A stretch of DNA of 64,000 bases from Streptomyces sp. S465 (GTDB lineage Bacteria; Actinomycetota; Actinomycetes; Streptomycetales; Streptomycetaceae). This document shows positions 1 through 8,692 of this stretch, piece by piece. Location: positions 6,132,001 through 6,196,000 of the forward strand of contig NZ_CP114036.1 of the NCBI RefSeq assembly GCF_026898115.1, written 5' to 3'. How positions within the stretch are numbered: the stretch's first letter is position 1; each line of letters starts with the position of its first letter. Below the pieces are notes generated by a model. That model was not told where the DNA came from. It saw only the letters and a program-made list of their open reading frames with translations, and made no database searches. The position numbers and the translations under genes are program-made.

Positions 1-67
1 ACGAGGGGTTGCGGCGGCCACGCGAGGGGTGCCCGCCGAGGCCCGGCGGAGCGTCGAGGGCTATCTG

Positions 68-634
68 ATGGCCGACTTCCCCTGGTACGGACTTGACGAG
101 GCGTTCACCGGACCCCGCTGGCTGATGCAGGTGGGCACGGCCGCCGACGGCATCGTGGAGTACGGCTCGACCGGCCATGGCGAGGAGCCGTCGCTGCGGG
201 TCGAGACCGAGATGGACCAGCAGCGCTTCACGGTGGTCGTCACCGTCGCCGGCCGCCCGGTGCGGGACAGCGCCGACGGCACCGGCAAGCTGGAGGCCAC
301 CTCGGTCTCCTCCGCCGCCTGGCTGGCCGGCTCCGGTCTGCTGTCGTGCACCTGGCCCACCCGGATGGAGCGGGCGCTGCGCCAGGACTGGCTGGACCAG
401 CAGACCGCGCTCGCCTGGGAGCTGGCGGACGATCTGGCGGGTGAGGGCTGGTCGGGGCTGTCCCTCCCGGTGGACGGAGTGCCGGCCGACTTCCACTACC
501 GCGAGTCGGAGTACGGCTGGGTGCTGGCCGGATCGGCGGGCCAGAACGTGCACATCGGCGCGTACGGGCGCGGGATGAGCGCCTACGGCCTGGGGTTCGC
601 GGTGGTCAAGGACATCACCCGCTACGACGCGTAG
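68..634 (+). CDS. Conserved hypothetical protein
   Basis: A 188-residue soluble protein with no signal peptide or membrane segment. It begins MADFPWYGLDEAF and is rich in Trp, Tyr and acidic residues. I do not recognise a named domain. The ATG at 68 is preferred because a purine-rich stretch lies just upstream; an in-frame GTG at 29 would add 13 residues. It converges on the mrp gene and the two are separated by a long perfect hairpin, so it ends its own transcript. The upstream neighbour lies outside the window. Function unknown. Confidence 0.7.
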   Translation: MADFPWYGLDEAFTGPRWLMQVGTAADGIVEYGSTGHGEEPSLRVETEMDQQRFTVVVTVAGRPVRDSADGTGKLEATSVSSAAWLAGSGLLSCTWPTRMERALRQDWLDQQTALAWELADDLAGEGWSGLSLPVDGVPADFHYRESEYGWVLAGSAGQNVHIGAYGRGMSAYGLGFAVVKDITRYDA

Positions 635-655
635 CGGCCGGCCCATGGCATGGGC

Positions 656-702
656 GCATACGGCGGGGGCGGCCCTTGAGGAGGGCCGCCCCCGCCGTAT
701 GC
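656..702. terminator. Bidirectional terminator hairpin
   Basis: Two 20-nt arms (656-675 and 683-702) are perfectly complementary around a 7-nt loop. It sits between two convergent genes. There is no U tract, which is usual for GC-rich actinobacterial terminators. It probably serves both the hypothetical gene and mrp. Confidence 0.8.
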
Positions 703-721
703 CGTGCCGGGCCGCGTGGTC

Positions 722-1876
722 TCAGAACTTGTTGCGCGGGGTGACGCCCAGGGACATGCCCGCGAGGCCGCGCTGCCGTCCGCCGATCTTGCCCGCGATC
801 GCCTTGAGCGCGCTGCCCGCAGGGGAGTCCGGGTCGGTCAGCACGACCGGCTTGCCCTCGTCGCCGCCCTCGCGCAGCCGTACGTCGATCGGGATGGCGC
901 CCAGCACCGGCACCGTCGTACCGGTGGTCCGGCTGAGCCCGTCGGCGACCAACTGGCCGCCGCCCGTGCCGAAGACGTCGACCATCTCGTCGCAGTGCGG
1001 GCAGGGCAGCCCGGACATGTTCTCCACCACGCCGACGATCTTCTGATGGGTCTGGACGGCGATCGCGCCGGCCCGCTCGGCCACCTCGGCGGCGGCCTGC
1101 TGCGGCGTGGTCACCACCAGGATCTCGGCGTTGGGCACCAGCTGGGCGACGGAGATCGCGATGTCGCCGGTGCCCGGCGGGAGGTCGAGCAGCAGCACAT
1201 CGAGGTCGCCCCAGTAGACGTCGGCCAGGAACTGCTGGAGCGCGCGGTGCAGCATCGGGCCGCGCCAGACCACCGGGGCGTTCCCGGGGGTGAACATCCC
1301 GATCGAGATCACCTTCACGCCGTTCGCCGACGGCGGCATGATCATGTTCTCGACCTGGGTGGGCCGTCCTTCGGCGCCCAGCATGCGGGGCACCGAGTGA
1401 CCGTAGATGTCGGCGTCGACCACACCGACCTTGAGCCCGTCGGCGGCCATCGCGGCGGCCAGGTTGACCGTCACCGAGGACTTGCCGACCCCGCCCTTGC
1501 CGGAGGCCACCGCGTAGACCCGGGTCAGCGAGCCGGGCTTGGCGAAGGGCACCTCGCGCTCGGCCTGGCCGCCGCGCAGCGAGGCGGCCAGCTCACGCCG
1601 CTGCTCATCGCTCATCACCTCGAGGCTGACCGTGACATCGGTCACACCCTCGACCCCGGCGACCGCCGTCCGCACGTTGCCGGTGATCGTGTCCCGCATC
1701 GGGCAGCCGGAGACCGTGAGGTAGACCACCACCGCGACCGAGCCGTCCGCCGCGATCTCGACGGATTTGACCATGCCGAGTTCGGTGATCGGCTTGTGGA
1801 TCTCCGGGTCGTTGACCGTGGCGAGCGCGGCGCGCACCGCGTCTTCGCTCGGCGCTGGGAGGGTGTCGGTAGCCAT
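722..1876 (-). CDS. mrp: Mrp/ApbC family P-loop ATPase (Fe-S cluster carrier)
   Basis: A 384-residue cytosolic protein. Residues about 10-85 form a MIP18/DUF59-type domain containing SGCPMRD. A ParA-like P-loop domain follows, with the deviant Walker A GKGGVGKSS at residues 126-134 and a DLPPGTGD block. The CPHC pair near residue 290 is the CxxC that in this family bridges a [4Fe-4S] cluster between two subunits. Family members bind and transfer Fe-S clusters to apo-proteins in an ATP-dependent way. Length and domain order match actinobacterial Mrp. The ATG at 1876 agrees with the start of the DUF59 domain. Specific client proteins cannot be read from the sequence. Confidence 0.93.
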   Translation of the reverse strand: MATDTLPAPSEDAVRAALATVNDPEIHKPITELGMVKSVEIAADGSVAVVVYLTVSGCPMRDTITGNVRTAVAGVEGVTDVTVSLEVMSDEQRRELAASLRGGQAEREVPFAKPGSLTRVYAVASGKGGVGKSSVTVNLAAAMAADGLKVGVVDADIYGHSVPRMLGAEGRPTQVENMIMPPSANGVKVISIGMFTPGNAPVVWRGPMLHRALQQFLADVYWGDLDVLLLDLPPGTGDIAISVAQLVPNAEILVVTTPQQAAAEVAERAGAIAVQTHQKIVGVVENMSGLPCPHCDEMVDVFGTGGGQLVADGLSRTTGTTVPVLGAIPIDVRLREGGDEGKPVVLTDPDSPAGSALKAIAGKIGGRQRGLAGMSLGVTPRNKF

Positions 1877-1918
1877 ACGGAGATGGTACGGCGCCGCGAG
1901 CGGGGTGCGGGATGGCCG

Positions 1919-2449
1919 TCAGCGGTCGCGTTCCTCACTCGGCCGGGTCTCGCCGTGGCCGCCCGGCCGCGGGGCGGCCCGTCCGCCGTCCGGCTCCTGG
2001 CGCAGGTCCTCCAGCTGGTCGCGGAGCCAGTCGCGGGTGGCGACCTCGCCCAGGCCGGTCCGCAGCGCCGCGATCTCCCGGGTGAGGAACTCGGTGTCGG
2101 CGATGGACCGCTCGTTCTGTTTACGGTCCCGTTCGAGGTTGACGCGGTCGCGGTCGGCCTGCCGGTACTGGGCCAGCAGGATCAGCGGGGCGGAGTACGA
2201 CGCCTGGAGGGAGAGCATCAGCGTCAGGAAGATGAACGGGAAGGGGTCGAACCGCAGCCGCGGCGGCGCCAGGAGGTTCCAGGCCAGCCATAAGGTGACG
2301 AAGACCGTCATCCAGGCGATGAACCGCCCGGTGCCCAGGAAACGCGCGATCCGCTCCGACGCCTTGCCGAACGCCTCGGGGTCCCAGCGCGGCAGCGGGC
2401 TGCGGCGCCGCGCCCTGGGCCGGTCCAGACGGCTGCTGTCACCGTCCAT
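1919..2449 (-). CDS. DUF1003 family membrane protein
   Basis: A 176-residue protein with two hydrophobic segments (near residues 45-65 and 75-100) followed by a charged, probably coiled C-terminal tail, the standard DUF1003 architecture. The ATG at 2449 is chosen because it overlaps the end of the upstream MgtE-N/CBS gene by 11 bp, implying translational coupling; longer in-frame starts lie deep inside that gene. DUF1003 proteins are cytoplasmic-membrane proteins of unknown role. The coupling suggests the two act together, perhaps in divalent-cation handling, which is inference. Confidence 0.88.
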   Translation of the reverse strand: MDGDSSRLDRPRARRRSPLPRWDPEAFGKASERIARFLGTGRFIAWMTVFVTLWLAWNLLAPPRLRFDPFPFIFLTLMLSLQASYSAPLILLAQYRQADRDRVNLERDRKQNERSIADTEFLTREIAALRTGLGEVATRDWLRDQLEDLRQEPDGGRAAPRPGGHGETRPSEERDR

Positions 2450-3722
2450 CGGCGGTCTCCGGCAGTGCCATGCCATTGTGCAGCTCGCGCTCCCGCCAGT
2501 CGGACGGCAGCAGATGGTCCAGCACATCGTCGACCGTCACCGCGCCGAGCAGGGAGCCGGTCTCGTCCACCACGGGCGCCGCGAGCAGGTTGTAGGTGGC
2601 CAGATGGCCGGCCACGACGGGCAGCGAGGTGTCCGGCGGCAGCGTCGGCAGATCGGTGTCGACGGACGAGCCGACGAGGGTGAACGGCGGGTCGCGCAGC
2701 AGCCGTTGGAAGTGGATGGTGCCCAGATAGCGTCCGGTGGGCGTCTCGTCGGGCGGGCGGCACACATACACCTGGGCGGCGAGCGCGGGGGTCAGGTCCT
2801 GTTCGCGCACCCGGGCGAGGGCGTCGGCGACGGTGGCGTCCGGGCGCAGCACGATCGGCTCGGTCGTCATCAGACCGCCCGCCGACCCCTCCTCGTACGA
2901 CATCAGCCGGCGCATGTCCGCCGCGTCACGGGGGCGCATCAGGCCCAGCAGCCGCTCCTTGTCGGGTTCGGGCAGCTCGGAGAGCAGATCGGCCGCGTCG
3001 TCGGGGTCCATGGCTTCCAGGACGTCGGCCGCGCGCTCCTCCTTGAGCTTGCCGAGGATCTCCACCTGGTCGTCGTCGGGCAGCTCCTCCAGGACGTCCG
3101 CGAGCCGGTCGTCGTCCAGGGCCGCCGCCACCTCGCCCCGGCGCTTCGCGGACAGGTGGTGCAGCACATTGGCCAGGTCGGCGGGGCGCAGCTGCTCGAA
3201 GGTGGCCAGCAGGTTCTCCGCGCCCTGCCCCTGCTCCTCCAGTGAGAAGCCGGTGACCGCCGACCAGTCCACGGTCAGCGTCTCGCCGCGACGGCGCAGC
3301 GCACCGGTCTTGCCGCGGCGTATGAAGACCTTGTCGATCTCCCACTCGCGGCGCGCGGGCAGCTGGGTCATCGACACGTCGAGGACCGTGACCGCCTCCC
3401 CGGTCTCGACCAGCCGCACCGTGCGGTCGAGCAGTTCGCCGAGGACCAGGGTCTCGGTGGGGCGCTGTTCGAAGCGGCGCATGTTGAGTACGCCGGTGAT
3501 GATGACCTGGCCGGACTCCACACCGGTCACCCGCGTCATGGGCAGGAAGATCCGGCGGCGGCCGACCACCTCGACCACCAGGCCGAGCACCCGCGGCGGG
3601 CGGCCGGCCAGCCGCAGCATCGCCACGACATCGCGCACCCGCCCCACCTGGTCGCCGTTCGGGTCGAAGACGGCGACGCCCGCGAGATGCGAGACGAAGA
3701 TCCGGGGGGCGCCTGCCGGCAT
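2439..3722 (-). CDS. MgtE N-terminal domain and CBS-pair protein (no transport domain)
   Basis: A 427-residue protein. The N-terminus (about residues 5-75) resembles a PRC-barrel; residues about 175-275 match the MgtE_N superhelical domain, with repeated LxELPxxD-type motifs; a tandem CBS pair fills about 285-420. The membrane pore domain of true MgtE Mg2+ channels is absent, so this is the cytosolic gating half alone. In MgtE these domains sense Mg2+ and the CBS pair can bind nucleotides. It is coupled to the DUF1003 membrane protein, and CorA is encoded 2.6 kb away. It may regulate a separate transporter; that role is inferred. Confidence 0.88.
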   Translation of the reverse strand: MPAGAPRIFVSHLAGVAVFDPNGDQVGRVRDVVAMLRLAGRPPRVLGLVVEVVGRRRIFLPMTRVTGVESGQVIITGVLNMRRFEQRPTETLVLGELLDRTVRLVETGEAVTVLDVSMTQLPARREWEIDKVFIRRGKTGALRRRGETLTVDWSAVTGFSLEEQGQGAENLLATFEQLRPADLANVLHHLSAKRRGEVAAALDDDRLADVLEELPDDDQVEILGKLKEERAADVLEAMDPDDAADLLSELPEPDKERLLGLMRPRDAADMRRLMSYEEGSAGGLMTTEPIVLRPDATVADALARVREQDLTPALAAQVYVCRPPDETPTGRYLGTIHFQRLLRDPPFTLVGSSVDTDLPTLPPDTSLPVVAGHLATYNLLAAPVVDETGSLLGAVTVDDVLDHLLPSDWRERELHNGMALPETADGR

Positions 3723-3909
3723 GCCCTGCCTCCCCTCGTATGTGGGGTTTCGCGGCGATATACGGTACTGATTCGCTCTTCTTCGGGTTCAGGCTAACGT
3801 GCCCGCACCTGACCTGCCGCTGGACGGAGGCGCCGCGGCATCCTGCGGACACCGCTGGACGGCACCGGTACGCTGCCCTACTGCACCGGCATCAGGAGGC
3901 AGAGCGGAC

Positions 3910-4659
3910 GTGCGCACCCGGAACAGGGCTGTCGTTGCGGCGATGTGCGCGGGGTTGGCCGCGACGCTCGCCGCGTGTGGCGGCGGGGAGAAAGACCCCG
4001 ACGCGGGAACGAACGGCGTGGGAAAGCTTCCCGCCGCGAAGATCGAGAGCAAAGCCCGTAAGGCGGCCGAGGACGCGGATTCGGTGCGGCTCTCCGGCAG
4101 TCTCGTCACCAAGGGAGTCACCTACAAGCTCAATATGCGGCTGAAGTCCGACGGCGGCACGGGCCAGGTCTCCACCAAGGGCTCCACCTTCGAGCTGCTC
4201 CGCGTCGACAAGGAGCTCTACCTCAAGGCCGACGCGGACTTCTGGTCGCACGACGGCGAGGACGCGGGGGACAGCGGCTCGGACACGGACGACGCGGCCG
4301 ACAAGCTCGACAACAAGTATGTGAAGGTCCCCTCCGACGACCCCTCCTACCAGCGGCTCAGCGGCTTCACCGATATGAGCCTGCTGCTGGACGGGCTGCT
4401 CGGACTCCAGGGTGAGATCGCCACGGGCGACCACGGCCAGGTGGGCGGCGTGCGGACGATCCGCATCAGCGCCGGCGAGGACGGGGCGGGCGGATCGCTC
4501 GACGTCTCCCTGGAGGGCCGGCCCTACCCGCTCCAGCTGCGGCGGGCGGGCGGCGCGGGCGTGATCCGGCTGGCGGACTGGAACAAGGACTTCCAGCTCA
4601 CCGCCCCGGCGAAGGGCCATGTCCTCGACTACGGGCAGCAGCTCCCGGGGACGCCGTAG
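3910..4659 (+). CDS. Putative lipoprotein
   Basis: A 249-residue protein. The GTG at 3910 gives a compact lipoprotein signal: basic RTRNR, a hydrophobic stretch, and the lipobox LAAC with Cys23 as the lipidation site, followed by GGGEKD. The mature part is acidic and beta-rich, with a low-complexity Asp/Ser segment near residue 120. The overall pattern recalls LppX/LprG-like lipoproteins, but I see no decisive motif. Longer in-frame starts would bury the signal peptide and are rejected. It should be anchored on the outer face of the membrane. Divergent from the MgtE-N gene; convergent with the next gene. Confidence 0.82.
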   Translation: MRTRNRAVVAAMCAGLAATLAACGGGEKDPDAGTNGVGKLPAAKIESKARKAAEDADSVRLSGSLVTKGVTYKLNMRLKSDGGTGQVSTKGSTFELLRVDKELYLKADADFWSHDGEDAGDSGSDTDDAADKLDNKYVKVPSDDPSYQRLSGFTDMSLLLDGLLGLQGEIATGDHGQVGGVRTIRISAGEDGAGGSLDVSLEGRPYPLQLRRAGGAGVIRLADWNKDFQLTAPAKGHVLDYGQQLPGTP

Positions 4660-4751
4660 CCGCGCGCGAGCGCGTTCGTGGCATCCGTAAGGACGCCACC
4701 GTCCGTGGGACCGGAGTCCGTGAGACCGGCGGCGTCCGTAAGGGAGCGGTT

Positions 4752-5282
4752 CTAGCCCTTGCGGACGCGCTTCTTGCGGCGGGCGAGAAGCTTCGGGAGG
4801 GCCGCCGGGATCGGGCGGCGGGTGATCGCCGGGGACGGCAGCGGGGCCGCCGCCAGGGAGTCCGTGGGGTGCTCGGCCAGCGCCCCGGGCGCGGGCTCCA
4901 GCCGCAGCACCCGGCATTCGCGCGCCCAGCGCTCCGCGATGTGGTCGGCGTCCACCGCGTTCAGCCGCTTGCCCTTGAGCTCGTCGACCACGGCTGTCCA
5001 CGCCTCGTCGCCCGGCGCCAGCTCGACCACCCGCGCGGGCCAGCTGACCAGGCGCCCGCCCTTGTCCTTGCTGCGCACCGTCACGGTGGCGGTTCCGCCG
5101 TCGGCCAGACCCAGGTCGCGCAGGGGCTGCTCGTCGGGGCCGTCCCCGACGAGACAGGCCGCGCCCTCGTGCCAGATGTGCCACAGGGCGCGCGGGGCAC
5201 CCTCGGTGCCCTGGACCCAGATGAGGGCGGACTTCTTGGCCGCCTCCTCGACAAGGGCACGGTCCATCGGCGTCTGCGTCAT
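4752..5282 (-). CDS. Conserved hypothetical protein, possible PPOX-type split barrel
   Basis: A 176-residue soluble protein beginning MTQTPMDRALVEEAAKKSAL. The alternation of short strands (ALWHIWHEGAACLVG, TATVTVRSKDKGGRLVSWPARV) fits a small split-barrel of the pyridoxamine-phosphate-oxidase type, but no flavin-binding signature is clear. The C-terminus is basic (RRKKRVRKG). It is convergent with the lipoprotein gene and divergent from the EamA exporter gene. Function unknown. Confidence 0.78.
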   Translation of the reverse strand: MTQTPMDRALVEEAAKKSALIWVQGTEGAPRALWHIWHEGAACLVGDGPDEQPLRDLGLADGGTATVTVRSKDKGGRLVSWPARVVELAPGDEAWTAVVDELKGKRLNAVDADHIAERWARECRVLRLEPAPGALAEHPTDSLAAAPLPSPAITRRPIPAALPKLLARRKKRVRKG

Positions 5283-5367
5283 GCCGACAGCCTAGGCCAG
5301 CCACGCGCCCGTTCCAGCCAGTGAAATGTCAGTTCCGTCATACGACCATGGGTCTTACTCTGGCGCC

Positions 5368-6348
5368 GTGTCCACCGCTCGTACCGCCCGTACCGCAGCC
5401 CACCCCGCCACCCCCACCGCGCCCGGTGACGGCGGCCGTGTCCCCGGCGCCGTTCCTCTGGACATCGCGCTCCTTACGGTCGCCATCGCGGGGGTCTCGC
5501 TCTCCGCGCCGCTGGCCGCCGCGACGGCGGCGCCCGCGCTGGCCATCGCCTTCTGGCGCAACGCCATGGCCGTGGGCGCGCTCACCCCGTTCGCGCTGTG
5601 GCGCCACCGGGGCGAGCTGCGCGGGATGGGCCGCCGGGCGGTGCTGCTGTCGGCCGGGGCGGGGGCACTGCTCGCGGTGCACTTCGGGACCTGGCTGCCG
5701 AGCCTGCACATGACCTCCGTCGCCTCCTCGACCGCCCTGGTGACCACGACCCCCATCTGGACGGCGCTGCTGCTGCGGCTGCGCGGTCACCGCCCGCCCG
5801 CGCTCGCCTGGCTGGGCATGGGGCTCGCGATCCTCGGTGTGGTGATTCTCACCGGGGTCGACCTGTCCGCCTCCCCGCGCGCCCTGCTGGGCGACGCGCT
5901 CGCGCTGCTGGGCGGGATGGCGGCGGCCGGTTACGTGCTGCTCGGGGCGGAGGTGCGCCGTTCGGTGAGCACCACCGCGTACGCCTACGTCTGCTACGCC
6001 ACCACCAGCGTGCTCCTGCTGGTCACCTGCCTGGTGGCGGGCGCGGAGCTCGGCGGCTACAGCGGCAGCACCTGGCTGCGACTGGTCGCCCTGATGGTCA
6101 CCGCACAGCTGCTGGGGCACACCCTGATCAACCGGGTGGTCAAGGGCCTGGGCCCCTCCGTCACCTCGACCGCGATCCTCCTGGAGACCCCCGGGGCGGC
6201 CCTGATCGCTGCCCTGTGGCTGGGCCAGCTGCCGTCCGTGGCCGCCTACCCGGCGCTCGCGGTGATCCTCGGCGGACTCGCGCTGGTCATCATGGCGGAC
6301 GGGAAGAGCCGTACGGACGGCCCCCGAGCCGGTTCCGGAGTCTCCTAG
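5368..6348 (+). CDS. EamA/DMT family transporter
   Basis: A 326-residue polytopic protein with about ten hydrophobic segments in two repeated EamA halves (first centred on ATAAPALAIAFWRNA, second on TSTAILLETPGAALIAAL). These are drug/metabolite transporters of the cytoplasmic membrane; the substrate cannot be predicted. The GTG at 5368 is preferred; TACTCT lies 7 nt upstream and could be a -10 box giving a leaderless mRNA. An ATG at 5326 would add 14 residues. Its stop codon overlaps the convergent corA stop (TAG within CTAG at 6345-6348). Confidence 0.88.
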   Translation: MSTARTARTAAHPATPTAPGDGGRVPGAVPLDIALLTVAIAGVSLSAPLAAATAAPALAIAFWRNAMAVGALTPFALWRHRGELRGMGRRAVLLSAGAGALLAVHFGTWLPSLHMTSVASSTALVTTTPIWTALLLRLRGHRPPALAWLGMGLAILGVVILTGVDLSASPRALLGDALALLGGMAAAGYVLLGAEVRRSVSTTAYAYVCYATTSVLLLVTCLVAGAELGGYSGSTWLRLVALMVTAQLLGHTLINRVVKGLGPSVTSTAILLETPGAALIAALWLGQLPSVAAYPALAVILGGLALVIMADGKSRTDGPRAGSGVS

Positions 6349-7445
6349 AGCCAGCCGTTGCGCTTGAAGCCGCGGTGGATCGCGAAGCAGATGCCCACCG
6401 TGACGATGAGCACGGTCGGGTAGCCGAACTTCCAGCGCAGCTCCGGCATGTAGTCGAAGTTCATGCCGTAGATCCCCGCGATCATCGTCGGCACGGCGAA
6501 GATCGCCGCCCAGGACGTGATCTTCCGCATGTCCTCGTTCTGCGCGACCGTCGCCTGCGCCAGATTGGCCTGGAGGATCGAGTTCAGCAGATCGTCGAAG
6601 GCCAGCACCTGCTCGCTGACCCGCGCCAGGTGGTCCGCGACATCCCGGAAGTACGTCTGGATGTCCGGGTCCACCAGCCGCATCGGACGCTCGCTCAGCA
6701 GCTGCATCGGCCGCAGCAGCGGCGAGACGGCCCGCTTGAACTCCAGGACCTCGCGCTTGAGCTGGTAGATCCGGCCCGCGTCGCCGCCCCGCCGGGAGGT
6801 CGCCGCGGAGAAGACGTCGATCTCGACCTCGTCGATGTCGTCCTGGACCGCGTCGGCGACCGCGAGATAGCCGTCGACGACCTGGTCGGCGATGGCGTGC
6901 AGCACCGCCGAGGGGCCCTTGGCCAGCAGCTCGGGGTCCTGCTGGAGCCGGTGGCGCAGGGCGCGCAACGAGCCCTGGCCGCCGTGCCGCACGGTCACGA
7001 TGAAGTTCCGGCCGGTGAAGCACATCACCTCACCGGTCTCCACCACCTCGCTGGTCGAGGTGAGTTCGGCGTGCTCGACGTAGTGGATCGTCTTGAAGAC
7101 GGTGAAGAGGGTGTCGTCGTACCGCTCCAGCTTGGGCCGCTGGTGCGCCTGCACCGCGTCCTCGACCGCCAGCGGGTGCAGCCCGAACTCCTGGGCGATG
7201 CCCGCGAACTCGCGCTCGGTGGGCTCGTGCAGCCCGATCCAGGCGAACCCGCCCTCCTCGCGGACCCGCTCCATGGCCTTCGCCGGGCTCACGTGGTCGC
7301 TGACCCGCTTGCCGTCGCGGTAGACCCCGCAGTCGACCACGGCGCTGGTGACCGACGGGTCACGCGTCGCGTCGTAGTCGCTGGAGGCGCGGGCACGGCG
7401 CAGGGCGGGGCGGACGGCTGCGCGCAGGTCACGGATCATCGACAT
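6345..7445 (-). CDS. corA: CorA family magnesium/cobalt transporter
   Basis: A 366-residue protein. The large N-terminal cytosolic domain is followed by a long helix and two C-terminal membrane segments; the signature YGMNF, the Mg2+ selectivity loop of the pentameric channel, lies at the end of the first. The ATG at 7445 is chosen because GGAG sits 6 nt upstream and the protein begins MSMIRDLRAAV; an in-frame upstream ATG at 7598 has no such support. It belongs to the cation theme of this end of the window (MgtE-N/CBS, DUF1003). The stop is shared palindromically with the EamA gene. Confidence 0.93.
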   Translation of the reverse strand: MSMIRDLRAAVRPALRRARASSDYDATRDPSVTSAVVDCGVYRDGKRVSDHVSPAKAMERVREEGGFAWIGLHEPTEREFAGIAQEFGLHPLAVEDAVQAHQRPKLERYDDTLFTVFKTIHYVEHAELTSTSEVVETGEVMCFTGRNFIVTVRHGGQGSLRALRHRLQQDPELLAKGPSAVLHAIADQVVDGYLAVADAVQDDIDEVEIDVFSAATSRRGGDAGRIYQLKREVLEFKRAVSPLLRPMQLLSERPMRLVDPDIQTYFRDVADHLARVSEQVLAFDDLLNSILQANLAQATVAQNEDMRKITSWAAIFAVPTMIAGIYGMNFDYMPELRWKFGYPTVLIVTVGICFAIHRGFKRNGWL

Positions 7446-7894
7446 GACGGGCTCCTTCACGGGCCGGCCGTCAGCGGCGGGCGCGCGGCGCAGCGCTGCG
7501 CCCGGAAGGTGGACGTACGGCATCCCCGTGCCCGTACGTCCGCAAAGCGGGCGGCGCTCCGTGCGATGGCGCTGACGGAAGTTCGCGGAACTGAACAAAG
7601 CGGTTCGAAGGCGCTCTACCGTCAGATGCCCTGGATGCGAGATGGCTTCGCGTGTTTCACCGCCGGGCGGCGGGGTACGGAAGGTTTCAGATCATGCGGT
7701 CGCATACCAAGGGGAAACGACGGGAGAACTGTCGGTACTGCACGGTCGACTAGGATCCACCGCAGCCCCACCTCCTCCGGCCGGTCCCCCATGAGGGACG
7801 ACGTGTAACTCCCTGGGCAGGGATTAAGGCTATCAGTCGGCAGAACCGTTACGTCGCCGCTTTGCCTGTTCGATACGCGATCTATGCTCACCGC
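7446..7894. other. 449-bp divergent intergenic region
   Basis: It lies between corA (leftward) and the SUFU-domain gene (rightward). It should hold both promoters. TATGCT at 7883-7888 lies close to the ATG at 7895 and is a candidate -10 for a leaderless SUFU-domain mRNA. The corA side is long enough for a 5' leader, but I could not fold a recognised Mg2+ riboswitch. No gene is seen. Confidence 0.5.
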
Positions 7895-8500
7895 ATGTCA
7901 GACGTTCTTCAGCTGGTCGAGACCCGGTTGATCACCGCGCTGGGCGAGCCGGACGCCCGCGCGGGCATCACGTTCCTCGGCGCCGACCGCATTGACGTGC
8001 TGCGATTCCGGGACGAGAACGCCGTGATCCGCTATGCCACCCTCGGCATGTCGGACCATCCGATGACCAGCCCGACCGCCACCGTCGCCGACCCCCTGCG
8101 CGGGCCGCGCGCCGAGCTGGTGCTGACCGTACGGGCCGGCGGCCGCGGCCCCGACCTCTCCGTCCTCGACGAGGTGCTCCGCCCGCTCGCCGTGCTGGCC
8201 GCCTCACCCCAGGTCGAGGGGGTCGTGGTGACCCCCGGCGCGTCGCTGGACCTCGGCGGGCCGCTGTGGCCCGGGGCGGCCTTCACCTCCGTCCTCGTCG
8301 CCGAACCGGGCGGTCTGGTCGAGGACTTGGAGCTGCTCGAACCGATGGAGCCGGTGCGCTTCCTGCCACTGCTGCCGATGACCGCGAACGAGGCGGCGTG
8401 GAAGCGGGTGCACGGCGCCGGCGCCCTCCAGGACCGCTGGCTGCGGCACGGCACGGATCTGCGCGATCCGGTGCGCACCGGGGTGCCGTTGGGGGACTGA
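7895..8500 (+). CDS. Suppressor-of-fused (SUFU) domain protein
   Basis: A 201-residue soluble protein, MSDVLQLVETRL onward, with the alternating strand/helix pattern and the ending FLPLLPMTANEAAWKR characteristic of bacterial SUFU-like proteins, where a late block of this kind is conserved. The bacterial role is not established; many homologues are immunity or housekeeping proteins of unknown partner. The ATG at 7895 is preferred over an in-frame upstream start at 7862 because a -10-like TATGCT precedes it. Confidence 0.82.
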   Translation: MSDVLQLVETRLITALGEPDARAGITFLGADRIDVLRFRDENAVIRYATLGMSDHPMTSPTATVADPLRGPRAELVLTVRAGGRGPDLSVLDEVLRPLAVLAASPQVEGVVVTPGASLDLGGPLWPGAAFTSVLVAEPGGLVEDLELLEPMEPVRFLPLLPMTANEAAWKRVHGAGALQDRWLRHGTDLRDPVRTGVPLGD

Positions 8501-8692
8501 GGCGCCGCTGCCCTCGCGTACGGAGTCCGCGCGCCGTCTCGTACGGAAACCCGCGCGCGCCGTCTCGTACGGAAAGCCCGCGGGCGAGGGGCGGCGGGCG
8601 AAGGGCGGCGCGCGGAAACTCCTGCGGGAAGTGACCTCCGGACGGGTGATCGTCCTTGACGCGAGGACGACCGGGGAGGACCGTGGGGCCCT
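8501..8692. repeat. Intergenic stretch with short tandem repeat
   Basis: A segment reading GCGCGCCGTCTCGTACGGAAA occurs twice in tandem (about 8528-8575), preceded by a partial copy. It lies between two co-directional genes. No gene is seen; the repeat may be part of a terminator/promoter region. Confidence 0.5.

Noticed and set aside
704..2293. Long plus-strand ORF opposite mrp
   Set aside because: It is rich in His/Arg/Gly/Asp repeats typical of antisense frames of GC-rich genes, and the mrp frame on the other strand is clearly real.
7446..7894. Mg2+ riboswitch in the corA leader
   Set aside because: The length would allow one, but I could not match an M-box or mgtA-type core by eye.
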